Assembly: GCA_022376925.1 (NCBI GenBank)
Contig: JAIOJX010000003.1
Coordinates: 33,862,874-33,926,873, forward strand
Origin: Tragulus kanchil
Taxonomy: Eukaryota > Chordata > Mammalia > Artiodactyla > Tragulidae
Reading direction: 5' to 3'
Length of the DNA stretch: 64,000 nucleotides
Shown here: piece by piece, positions 1-12,338 of the stretch
How positions within the stretch are numbered: position 1 is the first letter of the stretch
Layout of the letters: every line of letters starts with the position of its first letter
Translations under genes and position numbers: made by a program
Notes under the pieces: generated by a model
Databases searched by the model: none
What the model was told of the DNA's origin: nothing
Seen by the model: the letters and a program-made list of their open reading frames with translations, nothing else

Positions 1-2139
1 TAGTTCCTGTGACCTTATGACCAATAGAAATTGCAGAGACTTTCAAATCACAGTGTAGTTGTTGCATGTATCTCAAAATACCATTTTATGCTCATCACTC
101 CCTCAGAAATGCTGCAGTATTAGCTCTCAGCCTCCCTTTACCACAGACACCCTTGCAATTCAGCCGGCCAACTGCAAAGCAACTCTGACCCTCCATATGG
201 TGAAGTTGTGTAGCCTCATAATAGACATTTAACTCAAAGAGTTTTAGAGACTTTTGATATTCTTTGAGAGAACCTATCCATTCCTTGTTAAGCAAGTAAT
301 CGAAACTTTAATAAGTTTATGAAAATATATTTCCGTGAACCTGGACTGTTAGCACTCAAAGCCAAAAAACAAAAACTGGATGTCATTGGACATGTATATT
401 GCTCTATCAAAGAAAATGTATCCTTATTTATGCTAAGTAACAACAGCCTTCACACTGATAATTGTTGTAAAAATAAAATTTAAATTTGAGTTGCCTATAT
501 TTTGAATCTATAGCTACTTAGCATATTTTTAAAGCTCATATAATTTTACAGTATAAAAATACTATATTTTTCAATATAATTGATTTTCTCTGAAATTTTA
601 TTACTCAAAACATTTATTTTCACTTAATTTAAAAACTGTTTCTTGAAACTACCAGGACCCAGCCATTGCTAGGGACAAAATAAAGAATATCTCTATCTTA
701 TGCTTAACAACAACAAATTTTTAACATACGTAAGCTATTCAGTGCTAATACAAATGTCTGCTTCAATCACAAAGATGAAAATCAATGTACATCTCTTTTC
801 AAATCCTGTTGTTCCTGAATTACTCTTTACCTCACTCCTGGTCTTAACATCAGAGAAGTTTTAATGTCTCACTTGGCCACACACAGGCACTGGTCCACAC
901 CTACTGACCTTACTTAGACACGGAGTAACCTATCAGATGAAAGGGGGAATCGATCTCACAATTTAAAAATGCAAACTACATAAGAAGTCCTGATTACATT
1001 TGAATTTAAAAATGTCATTCTCTTTTTTCAAACTCTAAACTTTTTATTTTGTACTGGGATAGGGGCTCGGGATGAACACTCAAATCTTAGTTCCTGTGAC
1101 CTTATGACCAATGTGCAGAGACTTTCAAATCACAGTGTAGTTGTTGCATGTATCTCAAAATACCATTTTATGCTCATCACTCCCTCAGAAATGCTGCAGT
1201 ATTAGCTCTCAGCCTCCCTTTACCACCGACACCCTTGCAATTCAGCCAACTGCAAAGCAACTCTGACCCTCCATATGGTGAAGTTGTGTAGCCTCATAAT
1301 AGACATTTAACTCAAAGAGTTTTAGAGACTTTTGATATTCTTTGAGAGAACCTATCCATTCCTTGTTAAGCAAGTAATCGAAACTTTAATAAGTTTATGA
1401 AAATATATTTCCGTGAACCTGGACTGTTAGCACTCAAAGCCAAAAAACAAAAACTGGATGTCATTGGACATGTATATTGCTCTATCAAAGAAAATGTATC
1501 CTTATTTATGCTAAGTAACAACAGCCTTCACACTGATAATTGTTGTAAAAATAAAATTTAAATTTGAGTTGCCTATATTTTGAATCTATAGCTACTTAGC
1601 ATATTTTTAAAGCTCATATAATTTTACAGTATAAAAATACTATATTTTTCAATATAATTGATTTTCTCTGAAATTTTATTACTCAAAACATTTATTTTCA
1701 CTTAATTTAAAAACTGTTTCTTGAAACTACCAGGACCCAGCCATTGCTAGGGACAAAATAAAGAATATCTCTATCTTATGCTTAACAACAACAAATTTTT
1801 AACATCGTAAGCTATTCAGTGCTAATACAAATGTCTGCTTCAATCACAAAGATGAAAATCAATGTACATCTCTTTTCAAATCCTGTTGTTCCTGAATTAC
1901 TCTTTACCTCACTCCTGGTCTTAACATCAGAGAAGTTTTAATGTCTCACTTGGCCACACACAGGCACTGGTCCACACCTACTGACCTTACTTAGACACGG
2001 AGTAACCTATCAGATGAAAGGGGGAATCGATCTCACAATTTAAAAATGCAAACTACATAAGAAGTCCTGATTACATTTGAATTTAAAAATGTCATTCTCT
2101 TTTTTCAAACTCTAAACTTTTTATTTTGTACTGGGATAG
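1..2139 (+). repeat. tandem duplication 1 (unit about 1.08 kb)
   Basis: Copy A 1-1061 (may start before the window) and copy B 1088-2139, with a 26-bp linker. Small differences: A reads CCAATAGAAATTGCAG where B reads CCAATGTGCAG, and A reads CAGCCGGCCAAC where B reads CAGCCAAC. The content is AT-rich DNA with no coding potential and no repeat that I recognise before the L1 tail at the end of each copy. Confidence 0.97.
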
Positions 2140-2475
2140 AGCCAATGAACAATGCTGTGGTAGTTTCAGGTGACCAGTGAAGGCCCTCAGCCATACATAC
2201 ACACGCATCCACTCTCCCCCAAACTCCCCTTCCACCCAGGCTGCCACATAACATGATTCCATGTGCTATACAATAGGTCGTGGTTTGTTATTCATTTTGA
2301 ATATAACCATGTGTTCATGACTTCCCCAATCTCCCTAACTATTCCTTCCTCCCTAGCCGTAAATGATTCAGAAGTGTGTGTGTTGGGGGGTGTGGTTGTG
2401 GGTGGGCACACACATGAGAGAGGGAAAGGGAGAGAAAATGAAGACGATTGTGAGTACAGTAGAAGTTAACATGGG
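2112..2475 (-). mobile_element. L1 3' UTR fragment
   Basis: Antisense artiodactyl L1 3' UTR: GTGGTAGTTTCAGGTGACCA, CTCAGCCATACATACACACG, CCCAGGCTGCCACATAACAT and CTATACAATAGGTCG follow the expected order. The first ~28 bases recur at the end of copy A of duplication 1. Confidence 0.85.
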
Positions 2476-2796
2476 AGGAATCTGGGTGGTGTTTATCCTA
2501 GAATTCTCTGTACTATTTTTGAAAGTTTTCTGTTAAGTATGATACTGTGTTAAAAGAAAGTAATATAAAAGACCTTTCTAAGTGTCCACACTCTCATACC
2601 AAATCTCAAAAACTCGGATAACCTTAATTTACATTCCACTCAGTTATTCTTAGCTACTGGTGAGTGTTCTCCATAGATGTTTTGCTACGCCCTATTTGTT
2701 TCTTTCGAGTATTTGTGTTCTCCTCTTTGGTTTATTATCTCCTTAGGGCAGATGACGCTAAGGTGCAAACATATGGCCATTTTCACTTTCTGCTGA

Positions 2797-2821
2797 TCAC
2801 ACACACACACACACACACACA
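2797..2821. repeat. (CA)n microsatellite
   Basis: About twelve CA units. Confidence 0.95.
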
Positions 2822-2894
2822 AATGCCCTCAAAGACAAATAAATGTGATAAACTAAAATAAGGTATGGAAATGTGGAGCAGAATGAGTCATATT

Positions 2895-3085
2895 ATTTTG
2901 CAGCTCAGCAGCTTTGGTTGGCTGCTGATTCAGTTCGTGACCTTGGGAAAAAAACAAGTCATTGCTTTGTGCCTTATTTTCCTCATAATCTTTTTGATTA
3001 TGGAGTGCTGAAAAGATTAATTTGCAATTGTGCATCACTTTGAATCTCCATGATTTAGGAATTAGGGGAGTTATCACAATGAAAT
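2895..3085 (+). mobile_element. MIR SINE
   Basis: TTCGTGACCTTGGGAAAAAA, AAGTCATTGCTTTGTGCC and TTATTTTCCTCATAATC fit the MIR core and 3' part. Confidence 0.6.
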
Positions 3086-3514
3086 ATTCCTATAAATAGC
3101 ATACTTAGGAAAATCTTTCTTGGTATTTTGGTAATTGCTTCAGAATTATGAAAGCTTTTCATAATGCTCAAAATATTACCAGCCTTGGCTTGTAGTAAAC
3201 TTTCTCCCTGTAGACATTGTATTGTTGAATATTATTGAAGACAGTAGAAATTCTGCAAGAGATTTATTGGCCACTAGTGTTTTGCCTATTTTATCTTTTC
3301 ATTCCTAGACTAGAAGTGCCTAGATTAATTTTTCCCTCAAAGTTTTGCCCTCTGCACAAGGTGTGCTGTGTTTGCTTGAAGGGTACCCAGTTACTTTTTA
3401 CCTGGGACTGAATTTAATTTGGGGAAACATGTCTCCTCCAATTCAGTTCATATGGTTTAGCTGGAACAGACCCAGGAAGATGGGGTCCTTGATGCAGACC
3501 TGGCCAATCAGAGC
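3086..3514. other. unassigned non-coding
   Basis: AT-rich single-copy sequence. Nothing recognisable; open frames are short and overlap on both strands. Confidence 0.5.
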
Positions 3515-5752
3515 AGCACATGCCCTGTCTACAGTGACGGTAGAAACAGGCATGTGATATGAGGGACCATGAGTCCCTCTTATGACTCATTCTAAAATTC
3601 CCAAGAAACAGCTGATCTCTTTCTTTGGGATGGCTAAACCGAGAAAATGTAAGCTCAGTCTTTCTTGTAGCTATCTTGTCACTATGAAGTGAGAACACAC
3701 CTAATCAGGTTTCCAGTCCAGATAAAAGCAAAGGCAAGAGATAAAAGGAAGTAAAATTTTCCAATTATCATTTGAGTACCTAGACTGAGTATGTACAGAG
3801 ACAAGAGTTTGCTAATCTAACCCAGATCAATGCATTTCTCTCTGTTTTTTGGCTTAAGTTGGTTGAAACAGTTCCAACAACATCATTTGGTACATGTGGC
3901 TGAGACAGCTGGTTGCCTATTCAATATCTATCTTCCTCTTCATCCTTAGCAACATAATCTCAATTTTATTCAAGGTGCCAACTTTCCTAGCCTTTTTAAA
4001 AAAGTACTTCCCAGACTCCCTTACAGGTAGGAATGAACTACATGTCATACTAAGTACTGGCTAAAAAGTAGATAAGCAGAAGTCATAGGTGGAATTTGTT
4101 AGAAAGCTTAGATGGGTTTCTGCTCCCTGCTTCCACTTATTTCTTCCTGAAATAGACATATGATGGTTGCGTTCCAGTGGCCATCTTGTGACCTTGAGGG
4201 TGGATACCATGTAGTAAGAAAGGATTCTTGCTGTCATTGGGGAAGTTCATACCAGTATGGATAGTCCACTTTAAGTTTCTTATGTGCAAAAGAATAAACT
4301 CTTCAGTATTTAAGCTATTTAAGCCAGGTTTTTATTGCTAGTAGCTGACAAAATCCCTACTTGATATAAAACAACTATGCAGTTGAACATCAGTGGTACT
4401 TTGGGAGATGCCTGCATTTATTTTCTGTGTAATGAAGAGAAATGGGACAGGAATATTTTGCTTAAAGTTACAAGCAATTCTCTTTATTTTCACCTCATTT
4501 ATTTTCAGTAGCAAGCAATTAATAATATTGACTGCGACTTCCTCAACCTCTTTTCAGATCCTTTCTATACAGTGAAGAAAATTTTAGATGGGTCAAATTT
4601 GTTAAGAGCAGGACTTCCCTGGTGGTCCAGACCCCAAGCACATGCCCTGTCTACAGTGACGGTAGAAACAGGCATGTGATATGAGGGACCATGAGTCCCT
4701 CTTATGACTCATTCTAAAATTCCCAAGAAACAGCTGATCTCTTTCTTTGGGATGGCTAAACCGAGAAAATGTAAGCTCAGTCTTTCTTGTAGCTATCTTG
4801 TCACTATGAAGTGAGAACACACCTAATCAGGTTTCCAGTCCAGATAAAAGCAAAGGCAAGAGATAAAAGGAAGTAAAATTTTCCAATTATCATTTGAGTA
4901 CCTAGACTGAGTATGTACAGAGACAAGAGTTTGCTAATCTAACCCAGATCAATGCATTTCTCTCTGTTTTTTGGCTTAAGTTGGTTGAAACAGTTCCAAC
5001 AACATCATTTGGTACATGTGGCTGAGACAGCTGGTTGCCTATTCAATATCTATCTTCCTCTTCATCCTTAGCAACATAATCTCAATTTTATTCAAGGTGC
5101 CAACTTTCCTAGCCTTTTTAAAAAAGTACTTCCCAGACTCCCTTACAGGTAGGAATGAACTACATGTCATACTAAGTACTGGCTAAAAAGTAGATAAGCA
5201 GAAGTCATAGGTGGAATTTGTTAGAAAGCTTAGATGGGTTTCTGCTCCCTGCTTCCACTTATTTCTTCCTGAAATAGACATATGATGGTTGCGTTCCAGT
5301 GGCCATCTTGTGACCTTGAGGGTGGATACCATGTAGTAAGAAAGGATTCTTGCTGTCATTGGGGAAGTTCATACCAGTATGGATAGTCCACTTTAAGTTT
5401 CTTATGTGCAAAAGAATAAACTCTTCAGTATTTAAGCTATTTAAGCCAGGTTTTTATTGCTAGTAGCTGACAAAATCCCTACTTGATATAAAACAACTAT
5501 GCAGTTGAACATCAGTGGTACTTTGGGAGATGCCTGCATTTATTTTCTGTGTAATGAAGAGAAATGGGACAGGAATATTTTTGCTTAAAGTTACAAGCAA
5601 TTCTCTTTATTTTCACCTCATTTATTTTCAGTAGCAAGCAATTAATAATATTGACTGCGACTTCCTCAACCTCTTTTCAGATCCTTTCTATACAGTGAAG
5701 AAAATTTTAGATGGGTCAAATTTGTTCAGAGCAGGACTTCCCTGGTGGTCCA
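3515..5752 (+). repeat. tandem duplication 2 (unit about 1.12 kb)
   Basis: Copy A 3515-4630, copy B 4637-5752, offset 1122, linker 6 bp. Copy A breaks off inside the first 20 bases of a CHR-type SINE (4612-4630) that is complete after copy B (5733-5878), so copy A's right edge cuts the SINE at an arbitrary point. Confidence 0.97.
3990..4370 (+). mobile_element. possible LTR remnant (MaLR-like)
   Basis: CCCAGACTCCCTTACAGGTA, AGCAGAAGTCATAGGTGGAA, CCAGTGGCCATCTTGTGACC and AGAATAAACTCTTCAG occur in the order of an old LTR with a polyadenylation-like AATAAA. Family not certain. Repeated at 5112-5492 by duplication 2. Confidence 0.45.
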
Positions 5753-5878
5753 GTGGGTAAGACTCTAGCTCCCAATGTAAGGGGCCTGGGTTCAATCCTG
5801 GTCAGGGAACTAGCTCCCACATGCCACAACTAAGCCCCAGTTTAGCCAAATAAATAAATAAAATACATTATTAAAAAA
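5733..5878 (+). mobile_element. older CHR-2-type SINE
   Basis: Starts GACTTCCCTGGTGGTCCAG and ends in (AAAT)n plus an A-run, with the older body CCACATGCCACAACTAAGCC. Target duplication TTGTTCAGAG at 5722-5731 and 5882-5891. Its first 19 bases recur at 4612-4630, at the edge of tandem duplication 2. Confidence 0.88.
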
Positions 5879-6077
5879 AAATTGTTCAGAGTCGCAAAGC
5901 TCACCAAGCAATATGAGCTTGTAGATGTTTCCTGTTTTTTTCATTCAGGACACTATCTGCCTGTTACTTAGAGCTTCCTGTATCTAATCTTTTGTCCACT
6001 AAACCCAGGTCTCTGCACTAGCATCAAAGTGGTCATTCAAACATATATCATGAATTTTTTTATACATTATTTTTTTG

Positions 6078-6331
6078 GTCTCTTTTCATTGGTCCTTCTT
6101 TTATTTATTTTCATCCATCTCAACTCTTTGGCCTGTGTGGGCCTCCCATCACGGTGGCCTCTCTCGCTGCAGAGCACCGGCTCTGGGTGCACGCGCTTCC
6201 AGCTGGCTTGTAATTGGACACACAAGTCCGGCCACTCCGCAGCACATGGGATCCTCCTGGGCCAGGGATCGAACTGGAGCTCCCTGCACTTCAAGGCGGA
6301 CTCCTCACCCACTGGACCACCAGGAAAGCCC
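6078..6331 (-). mobile_element. young CHR-type tRNA-Glu SINE, copy 1
   Basis: Minus-strand SINE with the CHR-type head (GGTCCAGTGGGT on its own strand) and the subfamily body CCAATTACAAGCCAGC. Flanked by an imperfect target duplication, TATCATGAATTTTT / TATCATGATTTTTT. More diverged than most copies. Confidence 0.9.
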
Positions 6332-6684
6332 TATCATGATTTTTTAAATGGCTTAGAAAACAGCTACCTTAATGTGTGGGAGAGTGACCAAAAATAGGCT
6401 GAAGCAGAAGGGAAGTAAGAAACTGAAGGAAATGGTGACAGATAATTTTTATCATGAAGACAGTCTCCAGAGAGGGAGTAAAAATGTGGATGGAAACACA
6501 CAGTTACACTGGCTTAAAGAAACAAGAGACAAAGCATTGCGTTTAGGGTGATTACTGCAGCTGGAAGGAAAGGGGAAAAATATCTCATAAAGGAGGGATC
6601 CAAAAAGGGAAAGTTCCAAATTCTCTGCTGAAACCTTTAGCTGAAACCTGCACAGAACAGGTTAAAAGGGCCCAGATAAGGCTG

Positions 6685-6746
6685 AAAACAGCCAGACACA
6701 ACTGAGCGACTGAGCACGCGCGTGTGCTTGTGCACACACACACAGA
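6685..6746 (+). mobile_element. Bov SINE 3' tail with CA repeat
   Basis: CAGACACAACTGAGCGACTG followed by AGCACGCGCGTG and a short (CA)n. This is the 3' end of a Bov-A/Bov-tA element without its head. Repeated at about 7823-7882 by tandem duplication 3. Confidence 0.7.
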
Positions 6747-6859
6747 GTCATAAGATCTGAATAGAAACAGCAGCTAAGTAGCTGCTGCCCTCTATAGGGA
6801 AGACAGATTTTGGAGAATGACTGACTCCAGCTATGTTAACTATCTATTAGCAAACAAGC

Positions 6860-7116
6860 AAACACCACAATTAGCAAACTAGGAAAAGAGAAAATTCTTC
6901 AACTTGATAAAGAACCTACACCTAATCATACTAAATGATGAGAAACTTAAAGCCTTCCTTCTGACATTAGACACATTCCCTCCTCACCACTGCTTTTCAA
7001 CATCTTACTGGAAATTCTAGTTAATGTAGTAAAGAGAAGAAAAGGAAATAAACGTACAAATTGGAAAGAAAGAAATAAAACTGTCATTGTTTGCAGATGA
7101 CATGATTGTCTATGTA
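6860..7116 (+). mobile_element. L1 ORF2 fragment (reverse transcriptase region)
   Basis: Contains TCATTGTTTGCAGATGACAT, encoding the SLFADDM motif of the L1 reverse transcriptase active site, preceded by an ACTGGAAATTCTAG (LEIL) segment. Cut at 7116 by the edge of tandem duplication 3. Confidence 0.88.
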
Positions 7117-7212
7117 AAAATTATCTTTTTGTCCACTAAACCCAGGTCTCTGCACTAGCATCAAAGTGGTCATTCAAACATATATCATGAATTTTTTATA
7201 CATTATTTTTTG

Positions 7213-7466
7213 GTCTCTTTTCATTGGTCCTTCTTTATTTATTTTCATCCATCTCAACTCTTTGGCCTGTGTGGGCCTCCCATCACGGTGGCCTCTCTTG
7301 CTGCAGAGCACCGGCTCTGGGTGCACGCGCTTCCAGCTGGCTTGTAATTGGACACACAAGTCCGGCCACTCCGCAGCACATGGGATCCTCCTGGGCCAGG
7401 GATCGAACTGGAGCTCCCTGCACTTCAAGGCGGACTCCTCACCCACTGGACCACCAGGAAAGCCCT
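7213..7466 (-). mobile_element. young CHR-type SINE, copy 1 (second tandem copy)
   Basis: Same insertion as at 6078, repeated by tandem duplication 3; not an independent insertion. Confidence 0.9.
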
Positions 7467-8650
7467 ATCATGATTTTTTAAATGGCTTAGAAAACAGCTA
7501 CCTTAATGTGTGGGAGAGTGACCAAAAATAGGCTGAAGCAGAAGGGAAGTAAGAAACTGAAGGAAATGGTGACAGATAATTTTTATCATGAAGACAGTCT
7601 CCAGAGAGGGAGTAAAAATGTGGATGGAAACACACAGTTACACTGGCTTAAAGAAACAAGAGACAAAGCATTGCGTTTAGGGTGATTACTGCAGCTGGAA
7701 GGAAAGGGGAAAAATATCTCATAAAGGAGGGATCCAAAAAGGGAAAGTTCCAAATTCTCTGCTGAAACCTTTAGCTGAAACCTGCACAGAACAGGTTAAA
7801 AGGGCCCAGATAAGGCTGAAAACAGCCAGACACAACTGAGCGACTGAGCACGCGCGTGTGCTTGTGCACACACACACAGAGTCATAAGATCTGAATAGAA
7901 ACAGCAGCTAAGTAGCTGCTGCCCTCTATAGGGAAGACAGATTTTGGAGAATGACTGACTCCAGCTATGTTAACTATCTATTAGCAAACAAGCAAACACC
8001 ACAATTAGCAAACTAGGAAAAGAGAAAATTCTTCAACTTGATAAAGAACCTACACCTAATCATACTAAATGATGAGAAACTTAAAGCCTTCCTTCTGACA
8101 TTAGACACATTCCCTCCTCACCACTGCTTTTCAACATCTTACTGGAAATTCTAGTTAATGTAGTAAAGAGAAGAAAAGGAAATAAACGCTATGCAAATTG
8201 GAAAGAAAGAAATAAAACTGTCATTGTTTGCAGATGACATGATTGTCTATGTAGAAAACCCAAGTGAAACAACAACAAAAAAGCCTATCTGGAATTAACA
8301 AGTTATTATATCAAGATTGCAGGACACAAAGTTAATGTACAAAAGTCAATTGCTTACATACTGGCAATGAACAAGTGGAATTTGAAATTAAAAACACATT
8401 ACTATTTACATTAGTATCCACCCCAATGAAATACTTATGTATAAATCTAACTGAATATGCACAAGAGCTACATAAGGATAACTCCAAACTCTGAAGAAAG
8501 ACATGAACAAAATGAATAGGGAGATATTCAGTAGTCACGGACAGGAAATTCAACATCATCAAAATATCAGTTATTCCCACCTTCATCTATAGATTCAGTG
8601 CAATTCCAGTCAAGATCGCAGCAAATTATTTTGTGATTCTAAAGTTTACA

Positions 8651-8785
8651 TGGGCTTTCTTGGTGGCTCAGACTCTGGCAAAGAATCTGCCTGCAATGCA
8701 GGAGACCTGGGTTCGATCCCTGGTCTGGGAAGACACCCTGGATATGGGAATGGCTACCTATTCCAGTCTTCCCAGAAAAAGCCCC
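8651..8785 (+). mobile_element. Bov-tA SINE (3' truncated) inside L1
   Basis: GGGCTTTCTTGGTGGCTCAG head, tRNA-like AAGAATCTGCCTGCAATGCAG and the B box GGTTCGATCCC. Breaks off after the CCAGTCTTCCC region. Inserted in an L1 ORF2 fragment. Confidence 0.9.
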
Positions 8786-8892
8786 AGAATAGCCAACTCA
8801 ACAGTGAAAAAAAGACAAAGTTAGAGAACTTACATGACTTGATATACTTCAAGACTTACTATAAAACGACCATAATCAAGACAGAGTAGTGA

Positions 8893-9015
8893 TGGGATTT
8901 CCCTGGTTGTCCAGTGGTTAGGATTCTGTGCTTCCACTGAAGAGGGTACAGGTTCATTCCTTGGTCAAGGGAACTAAGATCCTGCATGCTGTGCAGCCCA
9001 GCTAAAAAAAAAAGA
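8893..9015 (+). mobile_element. older CHR-2-type SINE inside L1
   Basis: GATTTCCCTGGTTGTCCAGTGG head, then GGTTCATTCC and GGGAACTAAGATCC, followed by an A-run. Short 3'-truncated form. Splits a plus-strand L1 ORF2 fragment. Confidence 0.85.
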
Positions 9016-9142
9016 AAAGAGAGAGTAAATTATTAATTTTTAAAAAATTTTGGTATTCGTAAAATAGACAAATAGATCAACAGAACCAACCAGAGAGCCC
9101 AGAAACAGACCCACATAAATACAGTCAACTGATTTTTGGGGG

Positions 9143-9390
9143 GGCCACTTCTATTGATCTTTCATTTATTCATCTTCATTCTTTAGCCTGTGTGGACCTC
9201 CCATCACAGTGGCCTCTCTCGTTGCAGAGCACCGGCTCTGGACACATGTGCTCCAGAGCTCCGGCTCAGCAGTTGGACACATCGGTCCAGCTGCTCTGCA
9301 GCACGTGGGATCTTCCCAGGCCAGGGATCAAACCGGCGCCCCTTGCACTGCAAGGCGGTATCCTTACCCACTGGACCACCAGGGAAGCCC
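9143..9390 (-). mobile_element. young CHR-type SINE, copy 2, inside L1
   Basis: Inserted in the antisense direction near the end of a plus-strand L1 ORF2 fragment. Flanks AACTGATTTTT / AGCTGATTTTT suggest a target duplication. Lacks the long (AAAT)n tail. Confidence 0.92.
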
Positions 9391-9399
9391 CAGCTGATT

Positions 9400-9690
9400 T
9401 TTTAATTGAGGAAACTGACATATAAAATATATTAGTTTCAGGTGTACAATACAACCATTCAATATTGGTATACACCGTGAAATGATCACAATTAGTCTAG
9501 CCCACATCCATGACCATAAATAACTGGTTACAAAAGTTTTTTTCTTTTTCTTGTGATGAGAACTTTGAAGATGCACTTTCTTAGCAACTTCCAAACATAT
9601 AATACGGTATTACATTGTAGCTATACATTATATCTTCATGACTTATTCACTTTATAACTTGTTTGTATCTTTCTGCATGGCAAATCAATA
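9400..9690 (-). mobile_element. old L1 (L1MA-like) 3' UTR fragment
   Basis: Antisense match to an old mammalian L1 3' end: TTAGTTTCAGGTGTACAATA, GTGAAATGATCACAATTAGT, TTCTTGTGATGAGAACTTTG and CATGACTTATTCACTTTATA are in the expected order. Confidence 0.75.
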
Positions 9691-10232
9691 CTGTAAGTCC
9701 AAAGACAACAAAGTAGTGACACAAAGGTTAATTTCCCTACTAAATAGAGACAGCCTATAAGTTTAATAAGAACTCAAAAAGAAAACAAGCAAAGGATTAT
9801 GAAGAGTAAGTTCATGAAAAGGAAATACAAGAAACTCTAACAGTGATGTTCAACTCACTCATAATAAAATAAGTATACAATACACCTGCAACTAAATGCA
9901 TTTGTCATATATTAGAATAGAAAATTCAAACATCTGATAATGTTCAGTTGGCAATACTGTCACAAATGGCTACATTGCACTCCAGGGAATATAAATTGGC
10001 ATAACCTCATGACAGCAGTAACATCAGTATTACAAACTCACATGTCTTTTCACCTAGCAATTCTACTTTGGGGAGTTTACTTTTCAGACATAATTTTTAC
10101 AAATATACAGGTTATTACTGAAGAATTGTTTGCAACAGAAAAAGACTGAACAATAAATATATGAATTTTTACTAATACATTTTTATGTTCAAATAATAAC
10201 TACATTATTTTTTAGAATTCAGAAGCTTTTCT
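9691..10232. other. unassigned non-coding
   Basis: AT-rich, with fragments such as CACAAATGGCTACATTGCAC that may be decayed L1. No gene. Confidence 0.45.
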
Positions 10233-10669
10233 ATGTTAGGATAAATATTTATTCTCATGTAATGTTATAAAATATATTTTTATCTATTTAGTATGTTTTG
10301 GTAACAAAATCATCTTTTTATTGTTATCATTTTATTTAAAGGCTAATTGATTTACAGAATTTTGTTGTCTTCTGTAAATATCAACATGAATCAGCCATAG
10401 GAATACATATGTCCCCTCCCTCTTTTTCTTAGAAAATAACTTTAGTTTAAAAAAACAGAACAAAACAAAAATGTTTGAGCTCCCTCTGCTGGCTCTGTGG
10501 TAGCATATCAGAGTAAATTTTGGTTTCGTTTGGAAACAAACTTGCACATGGCTAATGCCATTAATTTATTTACCAATGTTTAAGAGAGCAATTCTAAACT
10601 GTATTTTCCATAATTTTATAATTTTCCACAATTTTTTAATGATTTTTTTCAACTTCATGCCATGAGCTC

Positions 10670-10910
10670 TTTATTTATTTATTATTTTCATCCAACTTTC
10701 TTCTTTGACATGTGTGGGTCTCCCAGTGCAGTGGCCTCTCCTTGCAGAGAACCAACTCTGGGCACATGTGCTCCAGAGTGCTGACTGGCAATTGGACACA
10801 CTGGTCCAGTTGCTCCATGGCACGTGGGATCTTCCTGGGCCAGGGATCGAACCGGTGCCCCTTGCACTGCAAGGCAGAAGTGTTTACCCACTGGACCACC
10901 AGAGAAGCCT
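10670..10910 (-). mobile_element. young CHR-type SINE, copy 3
   Basis: A 16-bp target duplication, AATTTTCCACAATTTT, lies on both sides (near 10620 and 10912). The body lacks a few bases relative to other copies. Confidence 0.92.
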
Positions 10911-11163
10911 CAATTTTCCACAATTTTATAAACTGTGTTTAGCGTAAGTTATGCTAATATATCACTAATCTTTTCAACTAAGATGAGCATTTCCAATATA
11001 AAATCTTAAAAAGTTTTTCAGTATGTGCCATTAATACATCCCTACCCGTGGTGCCACATTACGTGGGTTGTACATGAACAAAAGTCACATAGAACACAAA
11101 ATGTAAAGGAGAATTAGTTTTTATTTTTAAAAACTTTTTTTAAAAAAAAATTTTATTTATTTA

Positions 11164-11409
11164 AAGTTTTTATTTTTGTATCGGGTTATAGCTGATTAAT
11201 AATTGCTGTGATAGTTTCAGGTGAACAATGAAAGGACTCAGCCATACATAGACATATATCCATTCTTCTCTACACTCCTCTCCCATCCAGGCTGCCACAT
11301 AACGCTGAGCAGAGTTCTCTGTGCTCTACAGTAGGTCCTTGCTGGTTATTCATTTTAAATACAGTGGTGTGTGCATGTCCATTCCAAATTTCCTATTCAA
11401 GTGCATTAT
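11164..11409 (-). mobile_element. L1 3' UTR fragment
   Basis: Antisense: TGTGATAGTTTCAGGTGAAC, CATCCAGGCTGCCACATAAC, CTACAGTAGGTCCTTGCTGG. Short, 5' truncated. Repeated at 12339-12584 by duplication 4. Confidence 0.85.
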
Positions 11410-11844
11410 GTTAGGATAAATATTTATTCTCATGTAATGTTATAAAATATATTTTTATCTATTTAGTATGTTTTGGTAACAAAATCATCTTTTTATTGTT
11501 ATCATTTTATTTAAAGGCTAATTGATTTACAGAATTTTGTTGTCTTCTGTAAATATCAACATGAATCAGCCATAGGAATACATATGTCCCCTCCCTCTTT
11601 TTCTTAGAAAATAACTTTAGTTTAAAAAAACAGAACAAAACAAAAATGTTTGAGCTCCCTCTGCTGGCTCTGTGGTAGCATATCAGAGTAAATTTTGGTT
11701 TCGTTTGGAAACAAACTTGCACATGGCTAATGCCATTAATTTATTTACCAATGTTTAAGAGAGCAATTCTAAACTGTATTTTCCATAATTTTATAATTTT
11801 CCACAATTTTTTAATGATTTTTTTCAACTTCATGCCATGAGCTC

Positions 11845-12085
11845 TTTATTTATTTATTATTTTCATCCAACTTTCTTCTTTGACATGTGTGGGTCTCCCA
11901 GTGCAGTGGCCTCTCCTTGCAGAGAACCAACTCTGGGCACATGTGCTCCAGAGTGCTGACTGGCAATTGGACACACTGGTCCAGTTGCTCCATGGCACGT
12001 GGGATCTTCCTGGGCCAGGGATCGAACCGGTGCCCCTTGCACTGCAAGGCAGAAGTGTTTACCCACTGGACCACCAGAGAAGCCT
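11845..12085 (-). mobile_element. young CHR-type SINE, copy 3 (second tandem copy)
   Basis: Repeat of the insertion at 10670 by tandem duplication 4, with the same flanking target duplication. Confidence 0.92.
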
Positions 12086-12338
12086 CAATTTTCCACAATT
12101 TTATAAACTGTGTTTAGCGTAAGTTATGCTAATATATCACTAATCTTTTCAACTAAGATGAGCATTTCCAATATAAAATCTTAAAAAGTTTTTCAGTATG
12201 TGCCATTAATACATCCCTACCCGTGGTGCCACATTACGTGGGTTGTACATGAACAAAAGTCACATAGAACACAAAATGTAAAGGAGAATTAGTTTTTATT
12301 TTTAAAAACTTTTTTTAAAAAAAAATTTTATTTATTTA

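Larger units (their letters stand above)
5988..8253 (+). repeat. tandem duplication 3 (unit about 1.14 kb)
   Basis: Copy A 5988-7116, copy B 7126-8253, offset about 1137. Contains a minus-strand SINE, a Bov SINE tail with CA repeat and the start of a plus-strand L1 ORF2 fragment. Differences are T-run lengths near 6057 and 7193, and CGTACAAATT (7054) versus CGCTATGCAAATT (8188). Confidence 0.97.
7997..9135 (+). mobile_element. L1 ORF2 fragment split by two SINEs
   Basis: Continues past the FADDM motif (near 8230) through GTGAAACAACAACAAAAAAG and ATTCCCACCTTCATCTATAG to CAACAGAACCAACCAGAGAG, in normal L1 ORF2 order. Interrupted by a Bov-tA (8651) and a CHR-2 SINE (8893), and ended by a young SINE (9143). 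Frame is broken. Confidence 0.88.
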
